From contig OX422222.1 in NCBI GenBank assembly GCA_949130495.1, positions 272,852,109-272,916,108 of the forward strand: DNA of 64,000 nt, in the 5' to 3' direction. The notes under the pieces are model-generated. The model was given only the letters and a program-made list of their open reading frames with translations, did no database searches and was not told the origin of the DNA. Made by a program: the position numbers and the translations under genes. The first letter of the stretch is position 1; every line of letters begins with the position of its first letter. This DNA comes from Sambucus nigra. Taxonomy: Eukaryota; Streptophyta; Magnoliopsida; Dipsacales; Adoxaceae. Positions 24,136-36,559 of this stretch are shown here, piece after piece.

Positions 24136-26363
24136 AACCCATTTGAACTCTTTGCGAAAGAAACTGAAGTAGCTTTTATAATGGCATGCTTGGATGTTAC
24201 TATACTCTAAAGGTTCACCAATCTAACCTTGTCGTGGAGGATGTTGAAGAAGATTTATACTACAAGCTATGTTACATCATAATATCCATTTGTCCCCTTT
24301 ATTTTATTTTATCTCAAGATAAAATAAAATAAATTACATATACCATTTATAATGCCCACCTGAAGAAAATAAAAGCAACCTAATTATTACATTTCATGGG
24401 GTATGTCGCAAACTATCATATCTTTGAATAATGGCTTGATGTTAGCGGCGCTCAATATCTTCTCATTCAAAAGCCTCTGCAAAATATTATCTTTTTAACA
24501 CAATAACATAATATTGAAAATGGTTAGTAGAACTCGGGAAATATCCAAGTACAATTCTCATCATGCCCCCTTTATTTTATATTATTTAATGTAATAAAAT
24601 AAAATTAAATAAATAAATAAAGTTCAGGGTCATTTGTGTAATCAATCATATCCACCCATACTCATAGGTGTATCGTTCATAATTTAATGTCGTTTAAGCA
24701 CATGTCCTATCGAACTCAAGAGAGTGTAAAATATCAAGGTGAATTCTGAATTGTGAAACATACTCAAGTTGTTTCGTAATATTTAGTCACGTTACAACAT
24801 GGTCTCCAACTATAAAATAATATTTAGGAAATGTTTTATAAAAACTCAGTATTTAGATGAAGGTTCATTATGATCCTCTAACTCATTTTTAGCTTTATTT
24901 TATAACATACCATATAGATATATCCTGCAATAAATCGTACTAGCAACCCACAATAGTTGTTTCTTAAGTGGTGTGGTTCATCGCATACACAAGCTGCAGG
25001 TGTATCGTAAATAATTCAAGAATCATGTTCATCATGATTTAAAGTCCTGAAATAACATTTTTAAATATTTATAGGATGACATAAAATATTCGAATGAATA
25101 AATTATTACGTTTCACCTTTATTTTGTTGTTTAAACAAATGCAACTCAAATTGGAAAAATAACATGAATCATAAAGTGATTCTAATGGGCGTATTATGCA
25201 TATACTCAGAAATTTAATTTCCAATCGCCACTCATCAATTTAAATAAATGGAAAAAAATGTTCATATCACATTTACCATAGACTAAGCTCAAATACCCAC
25301 ATCAATGTTACACACACTAATATGGACCAACTACACATCATATCATGCTTTATCTTACAAAGAAAAATGTTGGAAAACAAATTGGTTAGACTAACCAATA
25401 GCAAACTAACAAAACACACCAGACCATCACCTAGGCCTACAAAAATCAACAATCCCAGCCCAACTTTAATAAACCACGAAAAAAAAAGAAAACACGAAAT
25501 AAAATTAAATAAAAAAAAGTAGTCTTCGACTGTGGGAAAACATTCAACACAACGCTTGAGTCCAACACCGCCACGCATTACTCACACAACGAAAAACCAT
25601 GAATCAAAAACCATGGGCAACCACAAAAACCGTTGCAAACCACAAAATCCAAAAACTCAGACACAGTTACCAAAACAAACAAAGTCTTGTACACCAAACT
25701 ACCTGAGAGAAATCATGACTCTCCAAACACACCCAGAAAAACAAACTCTATTCGTGGTATGGTCCATTAGAGGAAAGTTGATGCGTGAAACAAAAAAAAC
25801 CTGTGAGCATCATTTTCTTCACAAGTTTGGGGGCAAGCTATTTCTACAAACAGGTGGGTCGGTTTTCTACCCATTAATGGTGAATCGATTCTGGTACTCA
25901 GCTGAATTGGCTTAGAGTTTATTTTCTCAAAGTGAAATATATCAAAAAGCGAGGGAGCACTTATCACAATGCAAAATGCGGTGGAGCTCATATATGCTCT
26001 ATCCGTTTTTTGGATAAATCTCATGTGAATCTTCTGGATCACATGTCGAATCTACACATAGACACAAAACGGTCACTCGTATGGTGATTCGAACAAGTTT
26101 CTTCGAACATATATTATAGTTCAGTCCGAGCTTCATCAGGAAAAGGTTCATCGAAGAAAAGCTCTGTCGGTTTGTGCAGGAGGTAAGGTTCTTCGGAGCA
26201 AGGATATGGGAAATCTCAAAGGTTCTTAGTATTTTAAGCTCCCACGTTGGTTCTAACATTTTTTATGGTGGATTTTAAGCTCCCACGGTGGGTCTCATCT
26301 CGTTTTCGGTTTATACTTCAGTATAAACATATTATGATTCAAAATAAAAGGAATTCATAGTGT
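24136..26363. other. Interior of D without recognised gene
   Basis: This is AT-rich, decayed sequence. Open frames at 25273-25578 (minus), 25532-25915 (plus) and 25767-26259 (minus) overlap one another and show no family similarity I recognise, so I do not call them genes. Confidence 0.5.
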
Positions 26364-26368
26364 GTATG

Positions 26369-27204
26369 TGTTGGAGATTTTTAAAATAAGAGAGTAAGAG
26401 TTTTTTGGGTGTAAAAGCCTTAAAAGTTTGTCCTACATTGGAAGTGTGAGGAAGAGGTGGGAAGCTAACCCAAATATAAAAGGGTATAGTGTCCCACATT
26501 GGAAAATGTACAAAGCTAAGTATCACCACTAAGCTATAAAAGGGGTGGGCAACCTTTGAGTCCCACATTGAAAAAATGTTAAGAATTTGTACACTTAATA
26601 AGTACAAATGGAAGATGAAGAGTTAATTCATCTAGCATTTAAGAGGCTATTCAAGAGACCTCAATACGGTGCGAAGCACCGTACGCACACGCGCGCGCGC
26701 GCGCGCGCGTGCGGGTGCGGGGCAGTGGGCTGTAGAGGCGCTAGTGACGCACTTTGCACTTCGCAGTGGTAGCGGGTTGCCGGGATTCGTCCGGGGCTGC
26801 CTAAAAACGGAATTACATTGATACCAAAAACCAGTTTCAGATTTCCATACCCTGCTATTACTCTCTTACAGTTTTCAGGAGATATAAATTCTCTTATTCT
26901 GTTTTGTTCACATAAAAAGAATAAGAACTTGATTGACTGTTCTTCGCTGCTACATCCAAGGGCTGTCTTCAAATATACAAGTTGCAGACAGTGCAATTGC
27001 TTCATTGTATCTTGAGTACGGATTTGCTGATTCCCGTTTGTATACCGAAATTCTTCGTGTGGGGCAAATACTGTATTTAGAAAAGTGACATCACGCCTTG
27101 AAGTTTTATAGTGACTATTCAGAAATCACATTGTTGTATTGAAGTTGACATTTTGAGATATATAAAGAGTTCCATTTCTGTATTTGCATTCATAATTTCC
27201 AATA
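26369..27204 (+). repeat. 5' LTR of K, lacking its TATA box
   Basis: It matches the 3' LTR but lacks 15 bp (after CTTCGCA) and 186 bp (equivalent to 32099-32284). The larger gap removes the TATA box and two direct repeats upstream of it. Short matches at the edges suggest deletion by slippage or end joining after insertion. Three TCCCACATTGG-type motifs and a CG/CA dinucleotide run (about 26685-26712) are shared with the other LTR. Confidence 0.95.
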
Positions 27205-27226
27205 ATCTAAATACAGTATTTTGGAA

Positions 27227-30200
27227 ATGGCCGACTCTTCCAAATCACTTCGACAAATAACAGAAAGCTTTGTCAAGTTGGACCATTTTGATGGTGGTAA
27301 TTTTCTGCGTTGGCAGAAAAAGGTTCACTTTCTTCTAACAACATTGAAGATTGTATATGTCTTGTCACAACCGAAACCAAATGAAGATGAAGATGAAACC
27401 ATGGAACAGACTAGGCAACGCACAAAATGGGAGACCGATGATTATTTGTGTCGTGGTCACATTCTCAATGCACTTGCTGATAATTTGTTCGACTTGTACC
27501 AAAATGTTGGGACTGCAAAAACTTTGTGGGAAACATTGGAGACCAAATATCTAACGGAAGACGCTACAAGTAAGAAGTTCCTTATCGGTCAGTTTCTAAG
27601 CTTTAAAATGCATGATAATAGGCCTGTGCTAGAACAATTTCATGACATCCAACGCATCATAAATCATTGCAAACTGAAAAAATTAAACATGGATGATAAT
27701 GTAATTGTTGCTGCCATAATTGAAAAACTTCCTCCTTCTTGGAAAGACTATAAGAAAGAACTCAAACACAAAAAGGAGGATCTTTCACTTGAAGAATTAG
27801 AGACTCATTTAAGAATTGAACAAGAGTCTCGAATTCTAGATGGTAAAGAGGAACAAGAAAATTCTGTTTCTAAGGTCCATGTGGTGGAGGAAGGAAAGGA
27901 GCAAAAATATGGCAATCATGGAAAAAATAACAAGCGGAAGAATTTTTCAAATAATTCTAAAGCAAACAAAAAGAAGAAAGGAAATTGTTTTCATTGCAAC
28001 AAACCAGGTCACTTCAAGAAGGATTGTCGTGAGTTCAAGAAACTAAAGGAAAAAGGAGGGACATCAGACACAAAGCAAAAATTTGCTGCTATGATATCCG
28101 AGGCTAATATACTTGGAGAAGACAACTCTTGGTGGGTTGATTCTGGTGCCACAAGGCATGTTTGTAAGGACAAGAACTTGTTCTCTGCCTATGAAACAGT
28201 GGAAGGAGATGTTCTCTATATGGGAAATTCATCTACAGCTGCGGTTAAAGGCAAAGGGACAGTGGATCTCGAATTCACTTCCGGGAAAATCCTTAGCCTC
28301 ACCAATATTTTTCATGTTCCTGATGTTAGGAAAAATTTAGTTTCTGGAAGTCTTCTTAACAAATTTGGCTTTAAGCTTGTATTTGAGTCAGACAAATTTA
28401 TTCTGACTAAGAATGGTACCTTTGTAGGCAAAGGATATTTGTATGAGGGCATGTTTAAGCTCAATATCAATGAAAAGGATTCTTCTGCTTATATCGTTGA
28501 TTGTCTTTCATTATGGCATAGTCGTTTAGGACATGTTAATACAAAGAAAATGCATTTCATGGTTAATTTAAATTTAATTCCTAAATATGAGAATGATATG
28601 AATGAAAAGTGTAAAATATGCATGCAAACTAAAATTACAAGATTGCCTTTTCCTAAAATAGAAAAAACTACATCTTTGTTGCAATTAGTACATAGTGATG
28701 TTTGTGATTTACATGGAACGCCTACTAGAGGTGGTAGTAAATATTTTGCTACATTTATTGATGACTTTTCAAAATATTGTTATGTATATCTTCTAAACTC
28801 TAAGGATGATGTGCTTAATAGATTTAAGACATATAAAAATGAAGTTGAAAATCAATGTGATTCTAAAATAAAATATCTTAGATCTGATAGAGGTGGTGAA
28901 TATCACTTTCCTCAATTTTGTGAAGATATGGGAATTATACATGAAGTTACTGCACCTTATACACCACAACAAAATGGAGTAGCAGAAAGAAAAAATAGGA
29001 CACTAACTGAAATGGTTAATGCTATGCTTTCTTATTCTGGTTTAAGTAAAGGTTTTTGGGGAGAAGCACTTTTAACTGCATGTCATATTCTGAATAGAAT
29101 ACCTGTTAAAAATAATAGGAAAACTCCTTACGAATTATGGAAGAATAGAAAACCTAATTTAGGTTATCTTAAAGTTTGGGGTTGTAGAGCTATTGTAAGA
29201 CTACCTGAAACTAAGAGAAAGAAATTAGGAAGCAAAGGTGTTGAATGTATTTTCATAGGTTATGCACAACATAGTAAAGCCTATAGATTTTTGGTTAGTG
29301 AACCTAATGATTCTGTTGAGGTAAATACAATAATTGAATCGAGAGATGCAATTTTTTATGAACAAAGGTTTTCTTATATTCCTAGAATTAATAATGAAAA
29401 AGAAGTAAGCACTCATTCACAGTTACCTGAAACTCCACTAGTAGAACAAGAAGAGATTAGAAAAAGTAAAAGACTTAGGAAAGAAAAAAGCTTTGGTCCC
29501 GACTTTGTAGTCTATCTTGTTGAAGGAACTAGAAACACATCTTGTAATCAATATGCTTTGACTCTTAGCGTTGAAACAGACCCACAAACTTATAGTGAGG
29601 CAATTAAGTCTGTAGATTCAGCATTTTGGAAAGAAGCTATAAATGATGAAATGGATTCAATTTTTGGAAATAAAACTTGGAAATTAGTGGACTTACCTCC
29701 AGGATCTAAACCCATTAAGTGTAGATGGATTTTTAAAAAGAAAATGAAAATAGATGGAACAATTGATAAATTCAAGGCTAGATTGGTTGCTAAAGGTTTT
29801 ACACAAAAAGAAGGAATTGATTATTTTGATACCTATGCACCTGTTGCTAGAACCGCCACTATTAGAATTTTAATTGCATTAGCATCTATATATAATTTTG
29901 AGATTCATCAAATGGATGTGAAAACTGCCTTTTTAAATGGTGACTTAGAAGAAGAAATTTACATGGAACAACCTGAAGGGTTTGTTATGCCTGGATAAGA
30001 AAACAAAGTATGTAAACTTATTAAGTCCTTATATGGCCTAAAACAAGCACCTAAACAATGGCATGAAAAATTTGATAAAGTCATTATTTCTTATGGTTTT
30101 AAAATTCATGAATCTGATAAGTGTGTTTATAGTAAATTTGCTAATGGTAAAGGTGTGATCATTTGTTTATATGTAGATGACATGTTAATTCTTGGTACTG

Positions 30201-31133
30201 ATTTAGAAAGCATTAATAATACTAAGAGTTTTTTGTCTTCTAAATTTGATATGAAAGATATGGGTGTAGCTGATGTCATATTAGGAATGAGAATAATAAG
30301 GAAAGATAAAAATATAATTCTCACTCAATCTCATTATGTTGAGAAAATTTTAAAGAAATTTAATCGGTTTGATTGCACACCTGTTAGTACACCTTTTGAA
30401 CCACAGCTAAAGATGATCCCTAATAATGGTAGAGCTATTTCACAATTGGAATATGCACGAGTAATTGGTAGTTTAATGTATGCCATGACATGTACTCGAC
30501 CTGATATTGCTTATGCTGTTGGTAAATTAAGTAGATATACTAGTAATCCAAGTTTATTGCATTGGCATGCTGTCAATAGAATATTAAAATATTTGAAAGG
30601 AACTATGGACTATGGTATATACTATAGTGGATATCCATCAGTATTAGAAGGGTTTTCTGATGCCAGTTGGATAACTGAGCGGGAGGATCATTCCTCAACA
30701 AGTGGATGGATTTTCACTCTTGGTGGAGGAGCTGTTTCTTGGGGATCAAAGAAACAAACTTGTATAGCTGACTCTACTATGGCAGCTGAGTTTGTAGCAT
30801 TAGCTGCAACTAGTAAAAGAGGCAGAATGGATAAGGAATTCATTAATTGAAATTCCAGTTTGGCCAAAACCAATGCCTCCAATATCTATACATTGTGATA
30901 GTGAGTCTACACTTTCCAGAGCTTATAGTAAAGTGTATAATGGAAAGTCTAGACATATTGGCCTGAGACATAGTTATGTCAGACAAATGATTACAGATAG
31001 TGTAATCACAGTGGATTATGTAAAATCAAGTCAAAATTTAGCTGATCCTTTTACAAAAGGTCTTGCAAGAGGACTGGTGTCTAAGACATCAATAGGGATG
31101 GGACTAAAGCCCATTAATAATAATCACTCTTGA
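27227..31133 (+). pseudogene. Copia Gag-Pol polyprotein, one stop and one frameshift
   Basis: Domains in order (residues counted from the ATG at 27227): Gag with a copia-type start (about 1-250), CCHC knuckle C-F-H-C-x4-G-H-x4-C (about 254-267), protease D-S-G-A-T-R-H (about 305), integrase H-x3-H region with C-K-I-C-M (from about 430), core with F-I-D-D-F-S and S-D-R-G-G-E-Y then N-G-V-A-E-R-K, reverse transcriptase (from about 800) with Y-G-L-K-Q-A-P and catalytic Y-V-D-D-M (about 30170), and RNase H with F-S-D-A-S-W and A-A-E-F-V-A. An in-frame TAA at 29996-29998 lies between the first RT blocks and Y-G-L-K-Q. One extra A in the run 30815-30818 shifts the frame inside RNase H. The reading would start at ATG 27227; the TTG six bases upstream is not a likely start. 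Length matches intact copia polyproteins (about 1,300 residues). Replication in cis would fail; use as an RNA template in trans is conceivable. Confidence 0.97.
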
Positions 31134-31656
31134 TGGAAACTCAACTTGAAACTTGATATATTCAAGTCTCAAGTTCAATGATTAACGTACATCATACGAC
31201 GTGATTGTAAGCACTATGAAATTTAACATCCCAAGGATAAGTGCTTAGAACATGTAATGAATAATGAAAGAGGATGGATTTAACCTTAATAGATTTATGG
31301 TGTTTTAAGTTACATGGACACCTATGATAATCTACCTATATGAGTGTGGAAGTGGTGCCGCTTCCTATGAGTATTGGGCTTGACTCTAAAGCACTCATGA
31401 AATCAAGGTACAGACACAAGGCCTAATTCATGTGTCGGCTTATATGGATAATCAGTGACTAAAATATTTGTGTGTGAAGACAAATCCGGATAATCAATAT
31501 AGATTGATAGTTCAAAGACAAGTCTACTATACTTTCCTGGTTAACCTTGACGAACCTTCACAGGGTATTGGTTCAAGTCGTGAGACACCAATGCTTATAC
31601 ACAGTCTTACAGACAATCAAAGATTTACAAAACTTATTTTGAAAATGGTGGAGGAA
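31134..31656 (+). other. 3' untranslated region and polypurine tract of K
   Basis: This is the non-coding stretch between the pol stop and the 3' LTR. It ends in GGTGGAGGAA (31647-31656), a polypurine tract directly before TGTTGG. A 69-codon ORF here is not credible. Confidence 0.8.
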
Positions 31657-32693
31657 TGTTGGAGATTTTTAAAATAAGAGAGTAAGAGTTTTTTGGGTGT
31701 AAAAGCCTTAAAAGCTTGTCCCACATTGGAAGTGTGAGGAAGAAGTGGGAAGCTAACCCAAATATAAAAGGGTATAGTGTCCCACATTGGAAAATGTACA
31801 AAGCTAAGTGTCACCACTAAGCTATAAAAGGGGTGGGCAACCTTTGAGTCCCACATTGGAAAAATGTTAAGAATTTGTACAATTAATAAGTACAAATGGA
31901 AGATGAAGAGTTAATTCATCTAGCATTTAAGAGGCTATTCAAGAGACCTCAATACGGTGCGAAGCACCGTACGCACACGCACACGCGCGCGCGCGCGTGC
32001 GGGTGCGGGGCAGTGGGCTGTAGAGGCGCTAGTGGCGCACTTTGCACTTCGCACGCCGCATGTCCGCAGTGGTAGCGGGTTGTCGGGATTCGTCCGGGTC
32101 GGATCGCGGTAGCTCGGGCGCGGTCACTTTTTGGTTGACCCGTGCAAAACCGATTCGGTATTATTATACCTGTTCGGAAAGGACTTAAGACTGTTGGTAA
32201 TTAACAGTCATACCTGTTCGGAAATGACTTAATTCAACAGTCATGACTCTTGAAGACAAAGCCTTTCATTTTCTATAAATAAAGGCTGCCTAAAAACGGA
32301 ATTACATTGATACCAAAAACCAGTTTCAGATTTCCATACCCTGCTATTACTCTCTTACAGTTTTCAGGAGATATAAATTCTCTTATTCTGTTTTGTGCAC
32401 ATAAACAGAATAAGAACTTGATTGACTGTTCTTCGCTGCTACATCCAAGGGCTGTCTTCAAATATACAAGTTGCAGACAGTGCAATTGCTTCATTGTATC
32501 TTGAGTACGGATTTGCTGATTCCCGTTTGTATACCGAAATTCTTCGTGTGGGGCAAATACTGTATTTAGGAAAGTGACATCACGCCTTGAAGTTTTATAG
32601 TGACTATTCAGAAATCACATTGTTGTATTGAAGTTGACATTTTGAGATATATAAAGAGTTCCATTTCTGTATTTGCATTCATAATTTCCAATA
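31657..32693 (+). repeat. 3' LTR of K, full length
   Basis: This is the complete LTR. It retains U3 direct repeats that begin ACCTGTTCGGAAA (32168-32245), a TATA box at 32274-32280 and a CG/CA run near 31974-31998. Confidence 0.97.
32274..32280 (+). promoter_or_regulatory. TATA box of the 3' LTR of K
   Basis: TATAAAT lies downstream of two ACCTGTTCGGAAA..CAGTCAT direct repeats. The corresponding segment is missing in the 5' LTR, so this copy would fire outwards into element D rather than into gag. Confidence 0.7.
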
Positions 32694-32698
32694 GTATG

Positions 32699-33690
32699 TT
32701 ATGTTGCGTTACAACTCATCCATTTTTTTTCAAACCATTTTTAAGTGGAGCTTCCTCCTATTTAAAATAATCAACATCTTCTTTATTTTGTTTTATAGTC
32801 TGACACGTAATTTGTACAGCTAAGACACAATATATAATTTGTACAGTTATTCAAATATTTCTACAGCTGTTGGACAAACACTATTATGACACGCAAGTAA
32901 CTTTTTTTTTTTAACTTTCTTCCATCAGTACAATTTTATATGTCTGATTAGACATATATTTGACTACTCTCAATTTATCAGCTATACTCTAGTGACATGC
33001 TTAGGTGTACTTCAACAGCTATCTATGAAAGGCCCTCATAAATGCCAATAATCTCTAAACATGCAAAAGCTATAAAATAATCAAAAATTCTATTTTGCCC
33101 GAATTTTTGCCGACAAATTGACGTGTCGGCTTGCTATTGGTTGATTTGTAGGGTCCGCGCCAGTGGGACCTCAAAACCAATCAATAGCAGGCCGACACGT
33201 CAGTGTGTCGGCCAAAATTAAGTCAAAAATTCAGGTTCTATAGAACTACTCTAAAATAATATTTTGCGGAAATAAAAAATCTCTCTCTTGGTTATAGTTT
33301 TTCTGACAAATTGATTTAGGCCATTCAATAACTATTTGACAAAGGGATTAAGTAGCTTTGCTCCTGAAATAATAATATTCTATTGAGCAAGCAAAATCGT
33401 GTTTTTTTGCTTCACAATAGGTATAGTGGTTTATACCTCATAATCGAATCAATCAATATTGATGTTGTGATATACGCATATGTTTACGAAAAATCTCAGC
33501 TAACATATTAATATAAATATACCACATGCTTTTTCAGTGTAAAACAAGATTTAAGATAGTAAAATGAATAAACCAAGTATTCTTATCTGAAATGAAGTTG
33601 AATTGCTTCTGTCAACCTCTTTTCTCCGTCTCCGTCCACATTTTCGATCACGAATGAGGCGTTACACAATAAAAATTATGAATACCTCTC
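32699..33690. other. Interior of D (5' leader side), with a hairpin
   Basis: This is AT-rich sequence between copia K and the primer site of D. The only structure seen is the inverted repeat at 33102-33220. No coding similarity. Confidence 0.5.
33102..33220. repeat. Hairpin, possible small MITE
   Basis: The arm GCCGACAAATTGACGTGTCGG followed by CTTGCTATTGGTTGATT pairs with the reverse complement of 33174-33212. Pairing extends through AATTTTTG outside it. The loop is GC-richer than the surroundings. Internal GCCGACACGTC-type palindromes give each arm a second fold. No clear TSD. Confidence 0.7.
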
Positions 33691-33706
33691 TAGCAGAGTC
33701 GTCAAA
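33691..33706 (-). other. Primer binding site of D
   Basis: On the minus strand the bases after the LTR read TTTGACGACTCTGCTA. They differ from the usual Tat/Ogre TTTGGCGACTCTGCTG by two G-to-A changes. Confidence 0.65.
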
Positions 33707-33995
33707 TGCAAGAGGGGGGTTAAATTTAGGAAAATATCGGATTTTTGTACGTGTTTGACTTGAACAATTTCAGTTACATCTACGTATCTATTATGCTCGG
33801 TATCAAAGTCAGCGTAGTTCGTGGACTTGTAATATTCGCGAGAAAACTCATTGTGGTGGTTTTCGGAGAGGGGGGAGGAGGCGAAACTACTCTCAAAACA
33901 ACTCTTAAAACTCTTCACCAAAACTCTTTTCTAAAAACTCATAAGACAAGAAAAATCTTTTCTCCCAAGAAGTTCTTTCTCAAATGTATAGGGAT
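33707..33995 (-). repeat. 5' LTR of D, inner part (left of insertion E)
   Basis: It is homologous to 21050-21350 and ends in the TSD GGGAT (33991-33995) at the border of E. The rest of this LTR resumes at 49000. The 81- and 95-codon ORFs here are frames through LTR sequence. Confidence 0.85.
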
Positions 33996-36559
33996 TGAGA
34001 ACTTTGCTTTTTGCGTGTACGTCGTTATTTGAAGTCAAGTTAATCAAAATCCTCAAATACCTACAAAATATAACAATTTAAAGTGTAGAGGTAAGTAAGG
34101 GTATCAATCCACATCAAGGGGGTAAGCTAGAGATAAACTCAATTGTAATTCACTTTTTATTTTCTTTTCGTGCTTTTTCACTTTTCTATTTTTTTAACTT
34201 TTTTTCAATATTAAAACAATTGGGTGAGGTGAGGTGAAATAATACTAAACTAAACTAAATGAGAGATGAAATGACAAACTAAATAGTAACTAAAATGGAA
34301 AATAAAGTCTAACACAAAAATAAAAGATAAATGAGGTAAATAAATTGGAGAACAATCAAGGAGTGGGATTACACCACAAATTTTAGCTATTCTAATTAAT
34401 TAATTTAATTAATTGAAGTCTCCAAAATTAATATCAAACTTACAAATCAACTCTCGTTGCAAATGTAATTTTAATAGTAAGCTTTTAACAAATTAAGTTT
34501 AACACCCCACAACTCTAGAAAAATAGATCTACACTCCTTTTAATTAATCACCCGCTAGGATCGATCAATTAAAACTTATGTAAATCTTAGAAAATAAATT
34601 TAGAGTTGAAATTCAAGTTATAATACCCCACTTAAGAAACCCTTATCTTTAGTTTGAATCTAAAATGGGTCTTATAACTAGACTTTCGATTTTCTCTCGA
34701 AAATTATTTACCCTCTCTCGAGGCGTAAATTTAAGGGTGAGGGATCAAAATTAATATTCAAATGGAATTTTAAAGTAATCAACTTAATTAAATTAAAATA
34801 ACATCAAATAAGGGTTTCCCTCCACCCCTTGAAAGGGGATTTAGCCTAATCATGGTATGGAATTTGACAAATAAATAAACAAAGACATAAAATAAATGAG
34901 AAGAGAAAAGAACAATCAAACCCAATCTCTTGATGCTTAATTGAACTTCAATCCATGAGTTGAAATCAACATCTCTCAATTTGAATGATCCAAACAAAAT
35001 TACATCACAAACTTCACTCAAATTAATTCTCACAACAATTTATTTTTCCCTCACTATCTAAAAAAAATAAAATAAAAATTTTAATCTAAAACCTACACTA
35101 AAATGGTGTTTTCTCTTTACAAAAATTGATATGATAAAAGTCCCCCTCAAATGGGATCTTTAGTCTTCTATTTATACATGGAAAACATGGAGCTAAAGGG
35201 GTATTTTTGATAATGGTCTTGAGTATGCATGGAAATGGTGAGTGTGAGGTCATGTGGGAAGTGGGGTAATGAAGTAATGGGGATAAAAACAAATCAAATT
35301 ATGGGGTGAAGGGTTATAAGATGTAGTTGGGGATATTTTGGGTAAATGGGTAAAAAGGGAATAAGTTGGTTAATAAGACACATGGGGGAATTGGTTTGTG
35401 TTTGTGTGGAAATTGGCAGGCAAGGGTACGATTACGGGTTTTAATGGAGGGTTGGTAGAAGGGTCGAATTCGCGGGTTTGAACTTGTTCGGTCAGCAGGT
35501 GCGGGTTGGCAGGGATGTGGTTTGGGTAGCTCGCCGAACTAGGGTTGAGCAGGTGTTCGGGTATGGAATCTGGGTAGGTTTTGGATCCAGTTAGTGGTAG
35601 GGGCTGGATCGACAGAGATGGGGGAAGGCAGGGCCGGAGACTAGGGGGTTCTGGGCTGGCGGTTTGGGTTCTGGGTTCAGAGGTGTGAGGTCGCCGGGGA
35701 ATCAGCTAGTTATGGAGAAGGTGATTCCACTAGTTTAAACATGGTGGTGGAGAGAGGAGAGAGAGTGAGAGATGATGGTTGTGGGTTAATGGATGAGAGA
35801 GAAAGTGAGGGTGTGTGATAGGGAAGATGAAGTGGAAGGAGTTTGTGTGTGTGTGGGTGTATGGGAAGATGGGTGTGGCTTAGGGTGTAGGATAGATTAG
35901 TTGGGTTTAGGATAAGTGTATGTGGGTATAGGGTGTGTGTTTAATTTGGACACCTAAAAATAACACTAATAAAATAAAATAAAATTAATAAAATAAAATA
36001 AAAACATAAAAATAAAATCCTATTCTAAAAATAAAATAAAGAGTCAATTAAAAAAATAAAACTAAAAATAAATAAAAATTAAAAATCTATTAAACTTAAA
36101 TCCTAAAAAAAATCTAAGAGAATAAATGAAATCCTAAAACATTTAATCCTAATAAAATAAAAGTAATAACTAATAAAAATAAAGATAAAATAAAAATATA
36201 CTAATAAAAAAATAAAAAATAAAAACAGTAAATAAAACCTACAAATTCTAAATAAACCCTAAAAATAAAAATGACTCAAAATAAAAAAATAAAAATATAA
36301 AATAAAATACAGAAGGGAACAAATCAAACACACACGGCTCGAGGTAGGGTTTAGGTAGGTTTACGGTAGGCTAGGGTACGGGACAAGGGTAATTAGCTCC
36401 ATAATTCGCACAATTGCCTTCAAATACGCGTTTGAACATCGCAACGTGCATTCGACCTACAAAATATACAATAAAGCGCACAAGATCCAAATTATCGAGA
36501 ATTAGCAACAAAAATACATCTATTCGGGGCATAAATTGCACAGTTTTGGGTTCTTATCA
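33996..36559 (-). repeat. 3' LTR of E
   Basis: This is a 2.56-kb LTR. It includes a GA/GT-rich stretch (35690-35940) and an A-rich stretch of AATAAA/AAAATAAA repeats (35950-36300). The last 870 bp or so are shared with 48105-48999. Confidence 0.75.

Larger units (their letters stand above)
26364..32698 (+). mobile_element. Ty1/copia retrotransposon K (26369-32693), young
   Basis: LTRs 26369-27204 (836 bp) and 31657-32693 (1,037 bp) begin TGTTGG and end CCAATA. Perfect GTATG TSDs lie at 26364-26368 and 32694-32698. The LTRs differ by about a dozen substitutions by eye plus two deletions in the left copy. The interior holds one long gag-pol reading broken only twice, and a polypurine tract. 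It lies inside element D in the opposite orientation. Low LTR divergence makes it one of the youngest insertions here. Confidence 0.97.

Noticed and set aside
25273..25915. 101- and 127-codon ORFs on opposite strands
   Set aside because: They overlap each other, are lysine/hydrophobic-rich by composition, and have no recognisable domain.
26685..26712. Alternating CG/CA run as a Z-DNA element or regulatory site
   Set aside because: It is a short dinucleotide tract shared by both K LTRs with length variation; a microsatellite explains it.
27221..27226. TTG upstream start for the K polyprotein
   Set aside because: The ATG six bases downstream in the same frame is the ordinary start and fits the family's M-A-x-S beginning.
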